From Alistipes sp. (lineage in GTDB: Bacteria; Bacteroidota; Bacteroidia; Bacteroidales; Rikenellaceae): a stretch of 64,000 nt of DNA. Position numbers and translations under genes: made by a program. The stretch spans positions 1 through 64,000 of the forward strand of contig JAFZFP010000017.1 in the NCBI GenBank assembly GCA_017555905.1, in the 5' to 3' direction. Under the pieces are notes generated by a model that was not told the origin of the DNA, did no database searches, and saw only the letters and a program-made list of their open reading frames with translations. The stretch's first letter is position 1, and each line of letters begins with the position of its first letter. This document shows positions 27,030 through 38,016 of the stretch, in pieces.

Positions 27030-29786
27030 TTACATCACGATATTGATAATCTTACCCTTGACAACGATAATCTTCTTAGGCTGTTTGCCCTCGAGCCACT
27101 TCTGCGCACCCTCGGTAGTGACGATATCCTTAGCGATATCATCCTGCGACATATCCAAGGCGTACTCCTGCTTGAAGCGCAACTTACCGTTGATCATCAC
27201 AGGGTACTCGAATGAGTTCTCCACCAAGTAGTCGGCATTGTACTTAGGGAATGCTGCATCACAAACGGTGGTCTCGTGACCTAAGGCGTGCCATAGCTCC
27301 TCGGCAATATGAGGTGCGAATGGTGCGATAAGGGCTGTCAAAGGCTCCAAAATCTCACGCTTAGAGCAGTCGCCAAGTTCGTTCAAGCAGATCATAAAGG
27401 CTGCTACAGAGGTGTTGAACGAGAAGTTCTCGATATCCTCGCCAATCTTCTTGATGGTCTTGTGCAAGGTCTTCAACTCGGCAGGTGTAGCCTTCTCGTC
27501 GTTTACGAGGAACTTGCCATCGCGGTTGTAGAACTTAGCCCAGAGACGACGCAGGAACTTGTGAACACCGTCGATACCGTTGGTATCCCAAGGCTTTGAC
27601 TGCTCCAAAGGACCGAGGAACATCTCGTACATACGCAATGTATCGGCACCGTATGCATCGACGATATAGTCGGGATTTACCACGTTGAACATCGACTTCG
27701 ACATCTTCTCGATAGCCCAGCCACAGATATATTTGCCATCCTCCAAGATAAACTCTGCATCCTTGAACTCTGGACGCCACTGGCGGAATGCCTCAAGGTC
27801 GAGGATGTCGTTCTTCACGATGTTTACGTCTACGTGAATCTCCTGCGTATCGTACTCCTTCTTAAGGCCGAGTGACACGAACTTGTTGGTGCCAACCACG
27901 CGGTACACGAAGTTCGAGCGACCCTGAATCATACCTTGGTTTACCAACTTCTTGAATGGCTCCGACTCGCAGATGTAACCCAAGTCGTAGAGGAACATAT
28001 TCCAGAAGCGTGAGTACATCAAGTGACCTGTAGCATGCTCGATACCACCAACGTAGAGGTCTACGTTGCGCCAGTAGTCGTTAGCCTCCTTGCTCACCAA
28101 GCCCTTGTTGTTGCGTGGGTCCATATAGCGGAGGAAGTATGCTGAAGAGCCCGCGAAACCAGGCATTGTAGAGAGTTCGTATGGGTAGCCCTCGGCGGTG
28201 TGCCAAGCCTCAACACGTGCCAATGGTGGCTCACCCTCCTCGGTAGGACCGAAGTTCTCGATAGGTGGCAATGCTAATGGCAACTCCTCATCCTTAACGC
28301 GGTAAGCCACGTCGCCCTTATAGTAGATAGGGAATGGCTCGCCCCAATAGCGCTGACGTGAGAAGATAGCGTCACGCAAGCGGTAGTTCACAAGGCGCTT
28401 ACCTAAACCTCGATTCTCTACCTCCTTGAACATAAAGTCGATAGCCTCCTTAACGTCCATACCGTTGATGATGTCCGAGTTGATGAGTTTGCCCTCCTTA
28501 GCGTCGTACGACTCCTTCTCGATGTCGCCACCCTCAACTACTGGGATGATTTCCAAGCCGAAGTGGCGAGCGAAGGCGTAGTCACGAGAGTCGTGTGCTG
28601 GAACAGCCATAATAGCACCAGTACCGTAGCCCGAGAGTACGTAGTCTGAAATATAGATTGGAATAGCGTTGCCGGTGAATGGGTTGATGGCGTAAGAGCC
28701 AGTCTTTACACCACTTACGCGCTTAGTGTCGGCGATGCGCTCACGCTCCGAACGACGCTTAGTCTCAGCGATATAGGCCTCCACAGCCTCGCGGTTATCC
28801 TCGGTTGTAAGTTCCGCAACCCACTCGTGCTCAGGCGCAATAACCATAAAGGTAACACCATAGATGGTGTCGGGACGTGTGGTGAAGATCTCCAACTTGC
28901 GGTCAGAACCTGCAACATCGAAGAATACCTGAGCGCCTACCGAACGACCAATCCAGTTGCGCTGAATCTCTTTCAAAGACTCGCTCCACTCCAACTTCTC
29001 AAGACCGTCGAGCATACGCTGTGCATAGGCCGTAACGCGCAACAACCACTGCTTCATACGCTTCTGCTCCACAGGGTGACCACCACGAACTGAGAGACCC
29101 TCCTTAACCTCGTCGTTAGCCAATACAGTGCCCAACGCTGGACACCAGTTTACCATAGTGTCGGCACGGAAGGCGAGGCGGTAGTTCTGAAGTACCTGCT
29201 CACGCTCCTCCTCGGTCATTGCGCACCACTCGGCAGCGGTGAAGTCGAGGTCGTTAGTCTGTGCAGCATCCAAACCCTCAGTACCATTCTCCTCGAAGTA
29301 TGCGACCAAGGCGGTGATAGGCTCTGCCTTCTGGCTCTTGTTGTTATACCAGTGGTCGAACATCTGGAGGAATGCCCACTGAGTCCAGTGGTAGTACTCA
29401 GCATCGCAGGTGCGTACCTCGCGTGACCAGTCGAACGAGAAACCAATCTTGTCCAACTGTGAGCGGTAGCGTGAGATATTCTGCTCGGTGGTGATGGCTG
29501 GGTGCTGACCAGTCTGGATAGCGTACTGCTCGGCAGGCAAGCCGAAAGCGTCGTAACCCATAGGGTGCAACACGTTGAAGCCCGACTGACGCTTATAGCG
29601 TGAGTATATGTCGGATGCAATATATCCGAGTGGGTGGCCTACGTGGAGTCCCGCTCCCGATGGGTAGGGGAACATATCCAAAACGTAGAACTTTGGGCGT
29701 GAAGGGTCTACCTCGACACGGTAGGTACCCTCCTCCTGCCATCTCTTCTGCCATTTTTGCTCAATGGCTCTGAAATCGTATTCCAT
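27030..29786 (-). CDS. leuS: Leucine--tRNA ligase
   Basis: Class Ia synthetase that charges tRNA-Leu in the cytoplasm. The 918-residue product has the HIGH-type motif as HVGH (in [16 protein letters not shown], near residue 48) and the KMSKS motif near residue 695. The CP1 editing domain lies in the middle ([13 protein letters not shown], with the threonine-rich editing site). It is somewhat longer than the 860-residue E. coli enzyme. The C-terminal domain ends in [14 protein letters not shown]. It is the last gene of the division-cluster transcript, 39 bases after hslR; no separate promoter is evident in that gap. Placing leuS behind a dcw cluster is unusual. Confidence 0.98.
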   Translation of the reverse strand: MEYDFRAIEQKWQKRWQEEGTYRVEVDPSRPKFYVLDMFPYPSGAGLHVGHPLGYIASDIYSRYKRQSGFNVLHPMGYDAFGLPAEQYAIQTGQHPAITTEQNISRYRSQLDKIGFSFDWSREVRTCDAEYYHWTQWAFLQMFDHWYNNKSQKAEPITALVAYFEENGTEGLDAAQTNDLDFTAAEWCAMTEEEREQVLQNYRLAFRADTMVNWCPALGTVLANDEVKEGLSVRGGHPVEQKRMKQWLLRVTAYAQRMLDGLEKLEWSESLKEIQRNWIGRSVGAQVFFDVAGSDRKLEIFTTRPDTIYGVTFMVIAPEHEWVAELTTEDNREAVEAYIAETKRRSERERIADTKRVSGVKTGSYAINPFTGNAIPIYISDYVLSGYGTGAIMAVPAHDSRDYAFARHFGLEIIPVVEGGDIEKESYDAKEGKLINSDIINGMDVKEAIDFMFKEVENRGLGKRLVNYRLRDAIFSRQRYWGEPFPIYYKGDVAYRVKDEELPLALPPIENFGPTEEGEPPLARVEAWHTAEGYPYELSTMPGFAGSSAYFLRYMDPRNNKGLVSKEANDYWRNVDLYVGGIEHATGHLMYSRFWNMFLYDLGYICESEPFKKLVNQGMIQGRSNFVYRVVGTNKFVSLGLKKEYDTQEIHVDVNIVKNDILDLEAFRQWRPEFKDAEFILEDGKYICGWAIEKMSKSMFNVVNPDYIVDAYGADTLRMYEMFLGPLEQSKPWDTNGIDGVHKFLRRLWAKFYNRDGKFLVNDEKATPAELKTLHKTIKKIGEDIENFSFNTSVAAFMICLNELGDCSKREILEPLTALIAPFAPHIAEELWHALGHETTVCDAAFPKYNADYLVENSFEYPVMINGKLRFKQEYALDMSQDDIAKDIVTTEGAQKWLEGKQPKKIIVVKGKIINIVM

Positions 29787-29825
29787 AGTTTTTAAGTTAA
29801 TTTATTATCGTTTATATGTTTGTTT

Positions 29826-30239
29826 CTATTCGTCGTCGTCATCAAAGGCCTCGTCACCGAAGTAGAACCCATCCATAAGGGCATCAATATCTCGGCGCTC
29901 CTTCTTCGTGGGGCGTCCCGTACCACGGTCGCGGAAGACGAAGATGGTCTCGTGAGGCACGTTGAGTTTGTCTAACTCCTCCTGAGGTGTGCAGTTGAGG
30001 CAGTAGAGAGGCACGTTCTTGGCGGGCTGGCGACTCGACACAAGGTCCAGCACCTTATAACTATACGTCACTCGCTCCCTGCGCACCGAAATCATATCCC
30101 CGACCTTGACCTCTCGCGAGGGCTTGGCGTAGGCGTCGTTCACCATAACGCGGTTTTGGCGTATGGCATCAGCAGCATCGCTTCGGGTCTTGAAGATGCG
30201 TACTGCCCAGAGGTATTTATCTAATCGTATGTCGCTCAT
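29826..30239 (-). CDS. hslR: S4-domain RNA-binding protein, Hsp15/HslR family
   Basis: Small basic RNA-binding protein of the Hsp15 type, which in E. coli binds free 50S subunits still carrying nascent peptidyl-tRNA and helps recycle them. Seen: the S4 domain at residues 4-62 (IRLDKYLWAVRIFKTRSDA, then NRVMVN), a basic middle segment, and the C-terminal GRPTKKERRDID motif typical of this family. An acidic tail (DDDDE) ends the 137-residue chain. It begins 2 bases after the ftsW stop and precedes leuS by 39 bases, so it is part of the same transcript. Role in Bacteroidota is inferred from family membership. Confidence 0.88.
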   Translation of the reverse strand: MSDIRLDKYLWAVRIFKTRSDAADAIRQNRVMVNDAYAKPSREVKVGDMISVRRERVTYSYKVLDLVSSRQPAKNVPLYCLNCTPQEELDKLNVPHETIFVFRDRGTGRPTKKERRDIDALMDGFYFGDEAFDDDDE

Positions 30240-30241
30240 AG

Positions 30242-31495
30242 TTATTCCTTTGAAATGGGGGTTGCCGTGCGGCTAATGCTTATAATCATACCTATAGCCA
30301 GGGACATAGAGAGTAGCGAAGAGCCTCCGCGCGATATCAGCGGAAGGGTCTGTCCCGTCTCAGGGAATAGGTTTACTTGCACAAGAATATGGAGCAGTGC
30401 CTGGCACGTTATCAATATGCCGAGGCCCGCGGCCAAGAGCGTAGGGAATGGGGTAGTACATCGCCTACAAATCTCTATCGAGCGGAATGTTATCCACAGG
30501 TAGAGCAACATAAGCACGATGGCTGCCACAACGCCATACTCCGACGAGAAGAAGGCGAAGGCGTAGTCGCTCTCGGGGTGGATAACTATGGCGCGCGAAG
30601 CACTATGTCCTGCACCATCGCCTATGATACCTCCGTCGTGGATAGCAATCATCGCACGGTCGGTATCCGAGAGTTCGTAGACGCGATCCTTCTTGCCATC
30701 AGTAAGGAAGAGTTCCGTAATCCAGGTCTCAAGACGTGTTGAGGCGGTGCTACCACGACCTACGCCTATCAACGAGAGGGTGGTGAAGAGGAGTGCTGCA
30801 GCGGCAACGCCGACGAAGCATACCTTCAAGAGCTCTCTCCAATTCACTCGTCCTATGTATAGCATAAGCATCGACACGATACCGATGATGAGGGCCGACG
30901 ACACGTGGGCAAAGGCAATTACGCCACACGATATCACCACAGGACCAAGCAGTGGCCAACTATTCTCCTTTAGGATGCGCATCTGCTCCGCAGAGCGTAG
31001 TTTGAACGATGTGGGAAGTAACTTAATCTTGTCGATATTTCGCTGGCGTGCCTCCATATTGCGAGCAAGCATAAGGATAGTGCTTATCTTGAGCAACTCC
31101 GAGGGCTGTATCTTTATAGGGCCAATGGCTATCCAGCGTGCTGCACCATTGGTGGACTCTCCGAAGAAGTAGGTCGCAAGGGTGAGACCGACACATATCC
31201 AAAAGACCCAAGGGGTAACCTTGTTGTAGAAGGTGTGGTTAATCTTATGGGTGATGAAGACTACGGGCAACGAGGCCACCATAATCAACATTATCTGCAT
31301 ACGGAGCGACTCGGTGGAGGTCATCGACGAGGTTATGTCGTAGACCATCTTCGCAGTCGAGGAGTAGACGACAAGGATGCTCACGACGATAAGCACGGCG
31401 TAGATAATCCACAACGTGCGGTCGCCCTCCAGTATGGGGGTGCGGCTCAGAGTCTCCGGTGTCTCCTCTCGTAACGAGTTGTTATGCTTTGTCAT
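30242..31495 (-). CDS. ftsW: Peptidoglycan glycosyltransferase FtsW
   Basis: SEDS-family polytopic membrane protein that polymerises lipid II at the division site together with its partner transpeptidase FtsI. The 417-residue product has about ten hydrophobic segments. It shows the SEDS signatures GAARWIAIGPIKIQPSELLK in the middle and PETGQTLPLISRGGSS near the C-terminus. Assignment as FtsW rather than RodA rests on its place in the division cluster, 6 bases after murD. The N-terminal 28 residues before the first membrane segment are polar. Confidence 0.95.
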   Translation of the reverse strand: MTKHNNSLREETPETLSRTPILEGDRTLWIIYAVLIVVSILVVYSSTAKMVYDITSSMTSTESLRMQIMLIMVASLPVVFITHKINHTFYNKVTPWVFWICVGLTLATYFFGESTNGAARWIAIGPIKIQPSELLKISTILMLARNMEARQRNIDKIKLLPTSFKLRSAEQMRILKENSWPLLGPVVISCGVIAFAHVSSALIIGIVSMLMLYIGRVNWRELLKVCFVGVAAAALLFTTLSLIGVGRGSTASTRLETWITELFLTDGKKDRVYELSDTDRAMIAIHDGGIIGDGAGHSASRAIVIHPESDYAFAFFSSEYGVVAAIVLMLLYLWITFRSIEICRRCTTPFPTLLAAGLGILITCQALLHILVQVNLFPETGQTLPLISRGGSSLLSMSLAIGMIISISRTATPISKE

Positions 31496-31501
31496 AGGTT
31501 A

Positions 31502-32866
31502 TTATTCCAATATGTTGGTTGCTACCCACTCCTTGAATTTGCGACCTCTATCCTCGTAGTTCTTGAAGAGGTCGAAACTTGCGCAAGCAGGCGATAGAAG
31601 CACCGTATCTCCTGGTGTCGCCTCCTTTGCTGCTGCTGCCATAGCCTCCTCGAAGGTGTTGCAGTCGTGGATAACAGGAACGATGCCCGCAAACTCTCGC
31701 TTTAGTTTGGCATTATCCACGCCCATACAAATCAAGGCTTTAACCTTGCGACGAGCGAACTCCTTGAGAGGGGTATAGTCGTTACCCTTGTCTGTGCCAC
31801 CAGCAATCCACACAGTTGGACGCTTCATACTCTCCAAGGCGTACCATACGGAGTCTACGTTGGTAGCCTTCGAGTCATTCACCCACTCGATGTCGTTCTG
31901 CTTACCCGCAGGCTCAAGACGATGCTCTACGGGTGAGAAGTCGTAGATAGAGCGCTTGATAGACTTTGGAGGTATGCCCGTAGCCAAGGTCGCCAAGGCT
32001 GCAGCCATAGCGTTATAGATGTTGTGCATACCCTCAATCTTCATCTTGCGTGTATCGATTGTGACACTCTTTTCGCCTACCGTAGCGGTGAAGGTGTGAC
32101 CCTCAAGGATGGCATCACCATCGCCACTCGCAATGGCGGTGTTGATGGCGAAGGGCAACTGACGTGCGCGTAGGTCGTCGTCCATCTCCGAGAGCATCTG
32201 CTGTGTGGTGTCGTCGTCGGCAGAGTAGATGAAGCAGTCTGCTGTAGTCTGATTCTGCGTGATACGCATCTTCGAGCGAGCATAGTTCTCCAATTTATAG
32301 TCGTAGCGGTCGAGGTGGTCGGGGGTGATGTTCATCAATACGCCGATGTCGGCGCGGAACTTGAAACAGCCGTCCAACTGGAAGGAACTCAACTCCAAGA
32401 CGTGCCAGAAGTACTTCTCTGTGGCGATGGAGTAGGCGAAACTCTCGCCGATGTTGCCACCGAGTGATACCTTGCGACCAGCGTCGCTCATAATCTTGTA
32501 GATGAGCGATGTGGTGGTAGTCTTACCATTCGAGCCTGTGATGCAGATGGTCTTTGCCACACCCTTGTAGCGGGCTGCAAACTCTATCTCCGAGATTACG
32601 GGGATGCCACGCTCAAGAATCTTCTGTACGATAGGGGCTTTGTCGGGGATGCCTGGCGACTTAATCACCTCGTTGGCATCCAAGATGCGCTCCTCGGTAT
32701 GCTGCCCCTCCTCATACTCCACGTTCCACTCGTCGAGACGCTCACGGAACTTAGGGGCTATCTTACCCATATCAGAGAGGAAGACATCGAAGCCCTTCTT
32801 CTTGGCAAGGATTGCAGAGCCATAGCCCGAGATGCCACCACCTAAAACTGCTATCTTTCGTTTCAT
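31502..32866 (-). CDS. murD: UDP-N-acetylmuramoyl-L-alanine--D-glutamate ligase
   Basis: Cytoplasmic ATP-dependent ligase that adds D-Glu to UDP-MurNAc-L-Ala, the second step of the peptide stem. Seen: the N-terminal nucleotide-sugar domain (VLGGGISGYGSA near residue 7), the P-loop GSNGKTTTT near residue 113, the central domain with MNITPDHLDRY, and the C-terminal domain with NDSKATN and GGTDKGNDY. The 454-residue length is normal. It sits between mraY (22 bases) and ftsW (6 bases), the usual order. Confidence 0.97.
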   Translation of the reverse strand: MKRKIAVLGGGISGYGSAILAKKKGFDVFLSDMGKIAPKFRERLDEWNVEYEEGQHTEERILDANEVIKSPGIPDKAPIVQKILERGIPVISEIEFAARYKGVAKTICITGSNGKTTTTSLIYKIMSDAGRKVSLGGNIGESFAYSIATEKYFWHVLELSSFQLDGCFKFRADIGVLMNITPDHLDRYDYKLENYARSKMRITQNQTTADCFIYSADDDTTQQMLSEMDDDLRARQLPFAINTAIASGDGDAILEGHTFTATVGEKSVTIDTRKMKIEGMHNIYNAMAAALATLATGIPPKSIKRSIYDFSPVEHRLEPAGKQNDIEWVNDSKATNVDSVWYALESMKRPTVWIAGGTDKGNDYTPLKEFARRKVKALICMGVDNAKLKREFAGIVPVIHDCNTFEEAMAAAAKEATPGDTVLLSPACASFDLFKNYEDRGRKFKEWVATNILE

Positions 32867-32888
32867 ATATACTCTTCTGTTAATGTTG

Positions 32889-34187
32889 TTACTGAATCTT
32901 AAGTGTTACGAGTGTGAGTGCTGCCAAGAGCAACGAGATGATGATGAAGCGGATGGTAATCTTATTCTCGTACTTCGAGATCTCACACTCCACAATCTTA
33001 TCCTTCGAGGTGTCAATACCCAATGTCGCACGCTTCTGGTAGTGGTGGTGCAGAGGCGACATAAGCAGGATGCGCCTACCCTCGCCATACTTTCTCTTCG
33101 TATATTTGAAGTAGCCGACTTGAACCATTACCGAGAGTGCCTCGACTAAGAAGATACCGCAGAGCAGTGGAAGGAGCAACTCCTTACGGATGCAGAGGGC
33201 AAAGACGGCGATGATTCCTCCGATGGTCAATGAGCCAGTGTCACCCATAAATATCTGGGCTGGAAAGGCGTTGTACCATAAAAATCCGATGAGAGCACCT
33301 GCGAAGGCTGCGGCAAAGATTATCAACTCACCACTATTCGGGATATACATAATGTTGAGGTAGTCCGAGTAGATGATGTGGCCTGAGAGGTATGCCAAGA
33401 TACCAAGCACCAGGACTATAGGCACCGAGACTCCTGTGAGCAATCCGTCGAGGCCATCCGTGAGGTTTGCACCATTTGAGACGGCGGTAATTACGAAGAT
33501 GGCGACAATCATATAGAGAATCCACGCAGCGATGTCATTACCGCCGGTGAGTACCTTATAGTCGAGCATCGTATCCTTGAGGAATGGGATAGATGTCTTT
33601 GTGGTCTTCTCGGGTGTGGTGCTGATAATCTGTCGATCGACATAACTACTTACCACGTCGCCCGTCTGAACGTCGGTGATGTGATACTGCTTAGTCTCGA
33701 AGTTCTTTTCGTGGATGACGATATCTTCAGATGCCCACATAGTTGTACCTACGATGATGCCCAAGCCTACCTGGCCGACAATCTTGAAACGACCCTTGAG
33801 ACCCTCCTTGTTGTGGCGGAAGACCTTGATGTAGTCGTCTAAGCCACCGATGAATCCGAGCCATATTGTCGAGATGAGCATCAGTTGGATGTAGACGTTA
33901 TTGAGGTCACCGAAAAGGAGTACAGGGACCAATACTGCTAAGATAATGATGATACCACCCATCGTTGGGGTACCCCTCTTGCTAAGTTGGCCCACGAGGC
34001 CGAGGTCACGAATCTCCTCGCCAATCTGCTTGTTCTTGAGGAAGGTAATTATGCGCTTGCCGAAGAAGATAGATATGAGCAACGAGAGAATTATCGCTGC
34101 TGCCGAGCGAAACGAGATATACTCGACGATGCGCATACCTGGCCAATCGGTGGTGTTGTTGAGATGCTCAAAAAGTTTGTAAATCAT
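32889..34187 (-). CDS. mraY: Phospho-N-acetylmuramoyl-pentapeptide-transferase
   Basis: Integral membrane enzyme that transfers phospho-MurNAc-pentapeptide to undecaprenyl phosphate to make lipid I. Seen: about ten membrane segments, the catalytic Asp-rich loops ([11 protein letters not shown] and NLTDGLDGL) and the SPLHHHYQK histidine loop near the C-terminus. At 432 residues it is longer than the 360-residue E. coli enzyme, owing to a polar insert at about 165-235 between membrane segments, a feature of Bacteroidota MraY. It lies between murE (24 bases) and murD. Confidence 0.97.
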   Translation of the reverse strand: MIYKLFEHLNNTTDWPGMRIVEYISFRSAAAIILSLLISIFFGKRIITFLKNKQIGEEIRDLGLVGQLSKRGTPTMGGIIIILAVLVPVLLFGDLNNVYIQLMLISTIWLGFIGGLDDYIKVFRHNKEGLKGRFKIVGQVGLGIIVGTTMWASEDIVIHEKNFETKQYHITDVQTGDVVSSYVDRQIISTTPEKTTKTSIPFLKDTMLDYKVLTGGNDIAAWILYMIVAIFVITAVSNGANLTDGLDGLLTGVSVPIVLVLGILAYLSGHIIYSDYLNIMYIPNSGELIIFAAAFAGALIGFLWYNAFPAQIFMGDTGSLTIGGIIAVFALCIRKELLLPLLCGIFLVEALSVMVQVGYFKYTKRKYGEGRRILLMSPLHHHYQKRATLGIDTSKDKIVECEISKYENKITIRFIIISLLLAALTLVTLKIQ

Positions 34188-34211
34188 AGTAGTCTATTGT
34201 TCTATGGTGGG

Positions 34212-35675
34212 TTATCTGTTGTTGTGTGTCTGGTTGAAGGCGTTGCGTACCTCCTCGCGGTCGTCGAAGTGGTGCTTCTCGGTGCCGATAATCTGATAAT
34301 CCTCGTGGCCCTTGCCTGCGATAAGGATTATATCCTTAGGTTGTGCCAACATCGTAGCTGTGCGTATCGCCTCACGACGGTCGGTTATGCGTAGCCAGTT
34401 TTTGGCTCCATCCACGCCCTGTACCATATCGTCAAGGATGGCCTCGGCAGACTCCGTGCGTGGGTTGTCGGATGTGAAGATTGCCGTTGTGGCATACTTC
34501 GTTGCTATGGCTGCCATCTCTGGGCGCTTCGTCTTGTCGCGGTCACCTCCGCAACCACATACGACGATGAGGCGTTGCTGATCTTGGCGCACCTCCTCGA
34601 TTGTCTGAAGCACATTCTCCAAGGCATCAGGCGTGTGAGCATAATCCACAATGGCCATCGTGTGGTCATCGGCAACGATTGTCTCGAAACGACCTGCTAC
34701 GGGGGTTAGTTGCGAGAGGGTAGTTAGTACCTCGAGTTTGTCGATACCCAAGAGTGTCGCTGCGGCATATACGGTGGTTAGGTTGTAGGCATTGAAACGG
34801 CCCGTGAACTTCACCCATAACTCCTGACCGTCGATATGGAGTAGCATACCGTCGGGGTGCATCTCCACAATCTTCGTGCGGTAGTCGGCCATTGAGCGAA
34901 GAGAGAGGCGGTAGCCCTTGGCCTTGCAGTTCTGGAGCATCACCTCGCCATTGCGGTCGTCGCCATTTACCACTGCCCAAGCCCCCTTGTCGAGGCGGTC
35001 GAAAAATGACTTCTTGGCGTTTATATACTCCTTGTATGTGCCGTGGTAGTCGAGGTGGTCGTGGGTGAGGTTTGTGAAGAGTGCGCCCACGAAGTGCAGA
35101 CCCTCGATGCGGTGCTGTGCTGCGGCGTGTGACGACACCTCCATAAAGCAGTAGTCGCAACCCTCGTTCACCATTTCGCGCATCATCTGGTTGAGGCGAA
35201 GCACGTCGGGGGTGGTGTGGGTTGAGGCGATGCTACGCTGGCCAATGCGGTAGATGACCGTCGAGATAAGTCCCGCCTTGTAGCCCATCGCCATAAACAT
35301 ATCGTAGAGGAGTGTCGCCGTGGTGGTCTTGCCATTGGTGCCTGTGACGCCCACTAAACGCAACTCCTTCGAAGGGTTGTCGTAGAATGCCGAGGCTATG
35401 TGTGCCATTGCGATATTACTATCCTCGACAACCACGTAGCATACCTCGTCGTTGAGTTGTTCGGGTAGTTGCTCACATACTACAGCGGTAGCACCTCGCT
35501 CGATGGCCGAAGCGATATAGTTGTGGCCATCGCTCTGTGTGCCACGCACAGCGAAGAAGAGGGCTCCCTCCTCCACACTACGAGAGTCGTAGGTGAGTGA
35601 CACAACCTCAGGATTGTGGTTGTTGTGTATCTCTATCGCTCGAACATCGGCGAGCAGTAAGTTCAGTTGTTTCAT
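34212..35675 (-). CDS. murE: UDP-MurNAc-tripeptide synthetase, meso-diaminopimelate adding
   Basis: ATP-dependent ligase adding the third residue of the peptide stem. Seen: the P-loop GTNGKTTT near residue 112, the central THDHLDYHGT segment, and DNPR in the C-terminal domain, the signature of enzymes that add meso-DAP; L-Lys enzymes have a different motif there. The 487-residue length is standard. It follows the FtsI gene by 21 bases and precedes mraY, matching the dcw order. The peptidoglycan of this organism is therefore expected to be of the meso-DAP type. Confidence 0.97.
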   Translation of the reverse strand: MKQLNLLLADVRAIEIHNNHNPEVVSLTYDSRSVEEGALFFAVRGTQSDGHNYIASAIERGATAVVCEQLPEQLNDEVCYVVVEDSNIAMAHIASAFYDNPSKELRLVGVTGTNGKTTTATLLYDMFMAMGYKAGLISTVIYRIGQRSIASTHTTPDVLRLNQMMREMVNEGCDYCFMEVSSHAAAQHRIEGLHFVGALFTNLTHDHLDYHGTYKEYINAKKSFFDRLDKGAWAVVNGDDRNGEVMLQNCKAKGYRLSLRSMADYRTKIVEMHPDGMLLHIDGQELWVKFTGRFNAYNLTTVYAAATLLGIDKLEVLTTLSQLTPVAGRFETIVADDHTMAIVDYAHTPDALENVLQTIEEVRQDQQRLIVVCGCGGDRDKTKRPEMAAIATKYATTAIFTSDNPRTESAEAILDDMVQGVDGAKNWLRITDRREAIRTATMLAQPKDIILIAGKGHEDYQIIGTEKHHFDDREEVRNAFNQTHNNR

Positions 35676-35696
35676 ACCTGTTTGTGCTATATATTC

Positions 35697-38015
35697 CTAT
35701 CTCTCTAAGATGAGATGAATCTTCATATTTGGTGTTACTTTGCGTCCTGCGGGGATATCTTGGCTCTTGACCCTGCCACTTCCTGTGTGTGTCACGGTCA
35801 GTCCGGCGCGCTCGAGGAGGTAGAGGGCATCGGTAAGACCCATCCCCTTGACATTTGGCACTACGCCACTCTCAATATCTATACTACTGAGTGTCGCCTT
35901 GCCACTCTCGTCGATAGCGACGTTGCTCCACTTGTCGCCAGCCTCCTTGCTATCGCACTCGGGTGCAAGTTCTGTAATGCGCTCCACCGAGGCGGTCTCT
36001 CCAGGCTTGATGCTTACGGGTGAGTACTTTACCTCGGGCTCCTCGACCAATGAGTGTAGAGAGTGGTCGGTGGCATAGAGGTACTCCATAATGGCTGATG
36101 CTACAGGGCCAGCAAGGTCGATACCATAGTATCCTCTGTTCGATGGGGTCACCTGCTTACATACCGCTACGAGGATGGTGTATTGTGGATTCTCCTGAGG
36201 GAGTGTACAGATGATTGAGCCATAGTAGTAGTTGTCCTCCTTGAAGTTCATACCGTTGCTCATCTGCGCCTTGTCCTTGTCGCTCTCCGATATGAAGGTG
36301 GACCAAACCTGTGCTGTACCCGTCTTGCAACCGAATGGCGTAGCGAGGCCCCTAAATGTACTCTTGGTTTGGAGGGATGCTGCGGCAAGGCAACTATCAA
36401 GTTGTGCCAAGGTACTCTTCGAACACATACGATCTACGAGGGTTACTACAGGCATACGCTCCAAGACCTCGCCGTCGCGCTCTATGCGGTCCACAAGGCG
36501 TGGGGCAACCATACGGCCCTCATTGGCAACACCATTGTAGAGGGCGAGCATATGGATTGGTGGCACCTCCACCTCATAGCCGTATGCCATACGGGGTAGG
36601 CGTACACCTGCACCACCGCCAGGCTTCCAATCGGGACTATCGGCCATAGGGAGCAATCCTACACGCTCGCCATAGGCTTCAAGGCCTACGAAGTCGTTGA
36701 AACGTAGATGTGCCAAGAAGTCGGTATATCGCTTGGGGTCATCCTTGAAGGCGTTATAGATACCCTTGGCGAAGTAGACATTAGAGGAGTGGGCAAAGGC
36801 ATTTTTCAATGATACATAGCCATCGCTTTCAGCGCCCGCCACATCGTGGGTATCCTCTACATTGACAGCACCAATCTTCACGGACTTACGAGGCTTCGAG
36901 TGTTCGGTGTTAATCATAGAGTTGAGGTCGAAGTCGGCCATCTCCAAGAGTGCCATTGCTGAGGTTAGTTTCATCGTCGAGCCGGGGCAGATACGGGTCT
37001 TGAGAGCGTGGTTGAAGACCCTCTCGCTATATGTTGTGCCTCGCTCCTTGGTAGCGCCAAGGCTCACCATACACAGCACATTTCCCGTCTTTACCTCCAT
37101 CGCTATAGCCACACCGAACGATGCGTCGTAGCGTCGCAAGGCCGAGTCGAGACGCTCGTGTGCCACACGCTGAAGACCTGCATCGAGGGTGGTGATGACA
37201 TTTGCGCCATTTACTACATCCACATTCTCGCTATCCTCCACTCTCGACCAGAAGCCGTGAGCAATCCACTGCTCCTTGTATTTGCCGTTGCTACCCGCCA
37301 GCCAGTCGTTATACATAAGTTCGATACCCGTTCCTGCCACCTCCTTGTCGTTTACGACGATAGTGCCGTAGCGACCAATGGTCTGTCGGGCGATATCTCC
37401 TGAAGGGTAGAGGCGCTTATCTTGTGCTTGCGAACTAAAGACATAGCCCATATTGCCATTGAAGATGGGGTATGTGCGCTTCATCATATTCCACTCGTCG
37501 ATGGTGATGGTGCGTGGCATAATCTGGAATGAGCGCTTCTTCGTACCCTCACGTGTTCGCTCAGAAAGTAGTATGCGACGATACTCTGAGGCAGGGATAT
37601 ATTTGTAGTTGTTCTGCTCGGCATCGGCCTGGTTGAAGTGCGCAGCGAGGAGTTTAGAGAGTGAATCCACATTCTTTTGGTATGCCTTCTCCTCGGCATC
37701 CACCATGCCCTCCGAGCCGAAGTCGAGGAATACGTTGTAGCGAAGACTCGATATGGCCAGAGGCTCTCCGTCGCGCGAGAAGATGGTACCACGGTGTGCC
37801 TCAACATCCGTGAAGTGGTAGATGCCATCGTTCATAACCTCGGCATTGTGTCGCACCGAGGGGCTGATGAAGATAATCCACGCCAGTCGTGCGATGATGC
37901 ATAGTGCGCTTATGATGAAGATTACGTACAACGACTTGATGCGCGAGACGATGTCGTGGCGCAGGGTACGTGGTCGTGTCGGACTGCTCTTTATGTCGTG
38001 TTTGCTGTTTGCCAT
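35697..38015 (-). CDS. ftsI: Penicillin-binding protein FtsI/PBP3 type, with PASTA domain
   Basis: Division-specific transpeptidase working with FtsW. The 772-residue product has a single N-terminal membrane anchor at about 28-50, a PBP dimerisation domain (RGTIFSRDGEPLA near residue 75) and the three active-site motifs: STMK with nucleophile Ser346, SSN at 410-412 and KTGT at 564-567. A PASTA domain closes the protein (VPNVKGMGLTDALYLLERAG onward), as in SpoVD-type enzymes and most Bacteroidota FtsI. The start ATG lies 1 base after the stop of the FtsL-like gene, so the two are likely translated together. Confidence 0.96.
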   Translation of the reverse strand: MANSKHDIKSSPTRPRTLRHDIVSRIKSLYVIFIISALCIIARLAWIIFISPSVRHNAEVMNDGIYHFTDVEAHRGTIFSRDGEPLAISSLRYNVFLDFGSEGMVDAEEKAYQKNVDSLSKLLAAHFNQADAEQNNYKYIPASEYRRILLSERTREGTKKRSFQIMPRTITIDEWNMMKRTYPIFNGNMGYVFSSQAQDKRLYPSGDIARQTIGRYGTIVVNDKEVAGTGIELMYNDWLAGSNGKYKEQWIAHGFWSRVEDSENVDVVNGANVITTLDAGLQRVAHERLDSALRRYDASFGVAIAMEVKTGNVLCMVSLGATKERGTTYSERVFNHALKTRICPGSTMKLTSAMALLEMADFDLNSMINTEHSKPRKSVKIGAVNVEDTHDVAGAESDGYVSLKNAFAHSSNVYFAKGIYNAFKDDPKRYTDFLAHLRFNDFVGLEAYGERVGLLPMADSPDWKPGGGAGVRLPRMAYGYEVEVPPIHMLALYNGVANEGRMVAPRLVDRIERDGEVLERMPVVTLVDRMCSKSTLAQLDSCLAAASLQTKSTFRGLATPFGCKTGTAQVWSTFISESDKDKAQMSNGMNFKEDNYYYGSIICTLPQENPQYTILVAVCKQVTPSNRGYYGIDLAGPVASAIMEYLYATDHSLHSLVEEPEVKYSPVSIKPGETASVERITELAPECDSKEAGDKWSNVAIDESGKATLSSIDIESGVVPNVKGMGLTDALYLLERAGLTVTHTGSGRVKSQDIPAGRKVTPNMKIHLILER

Positions 38016-38016
38016 C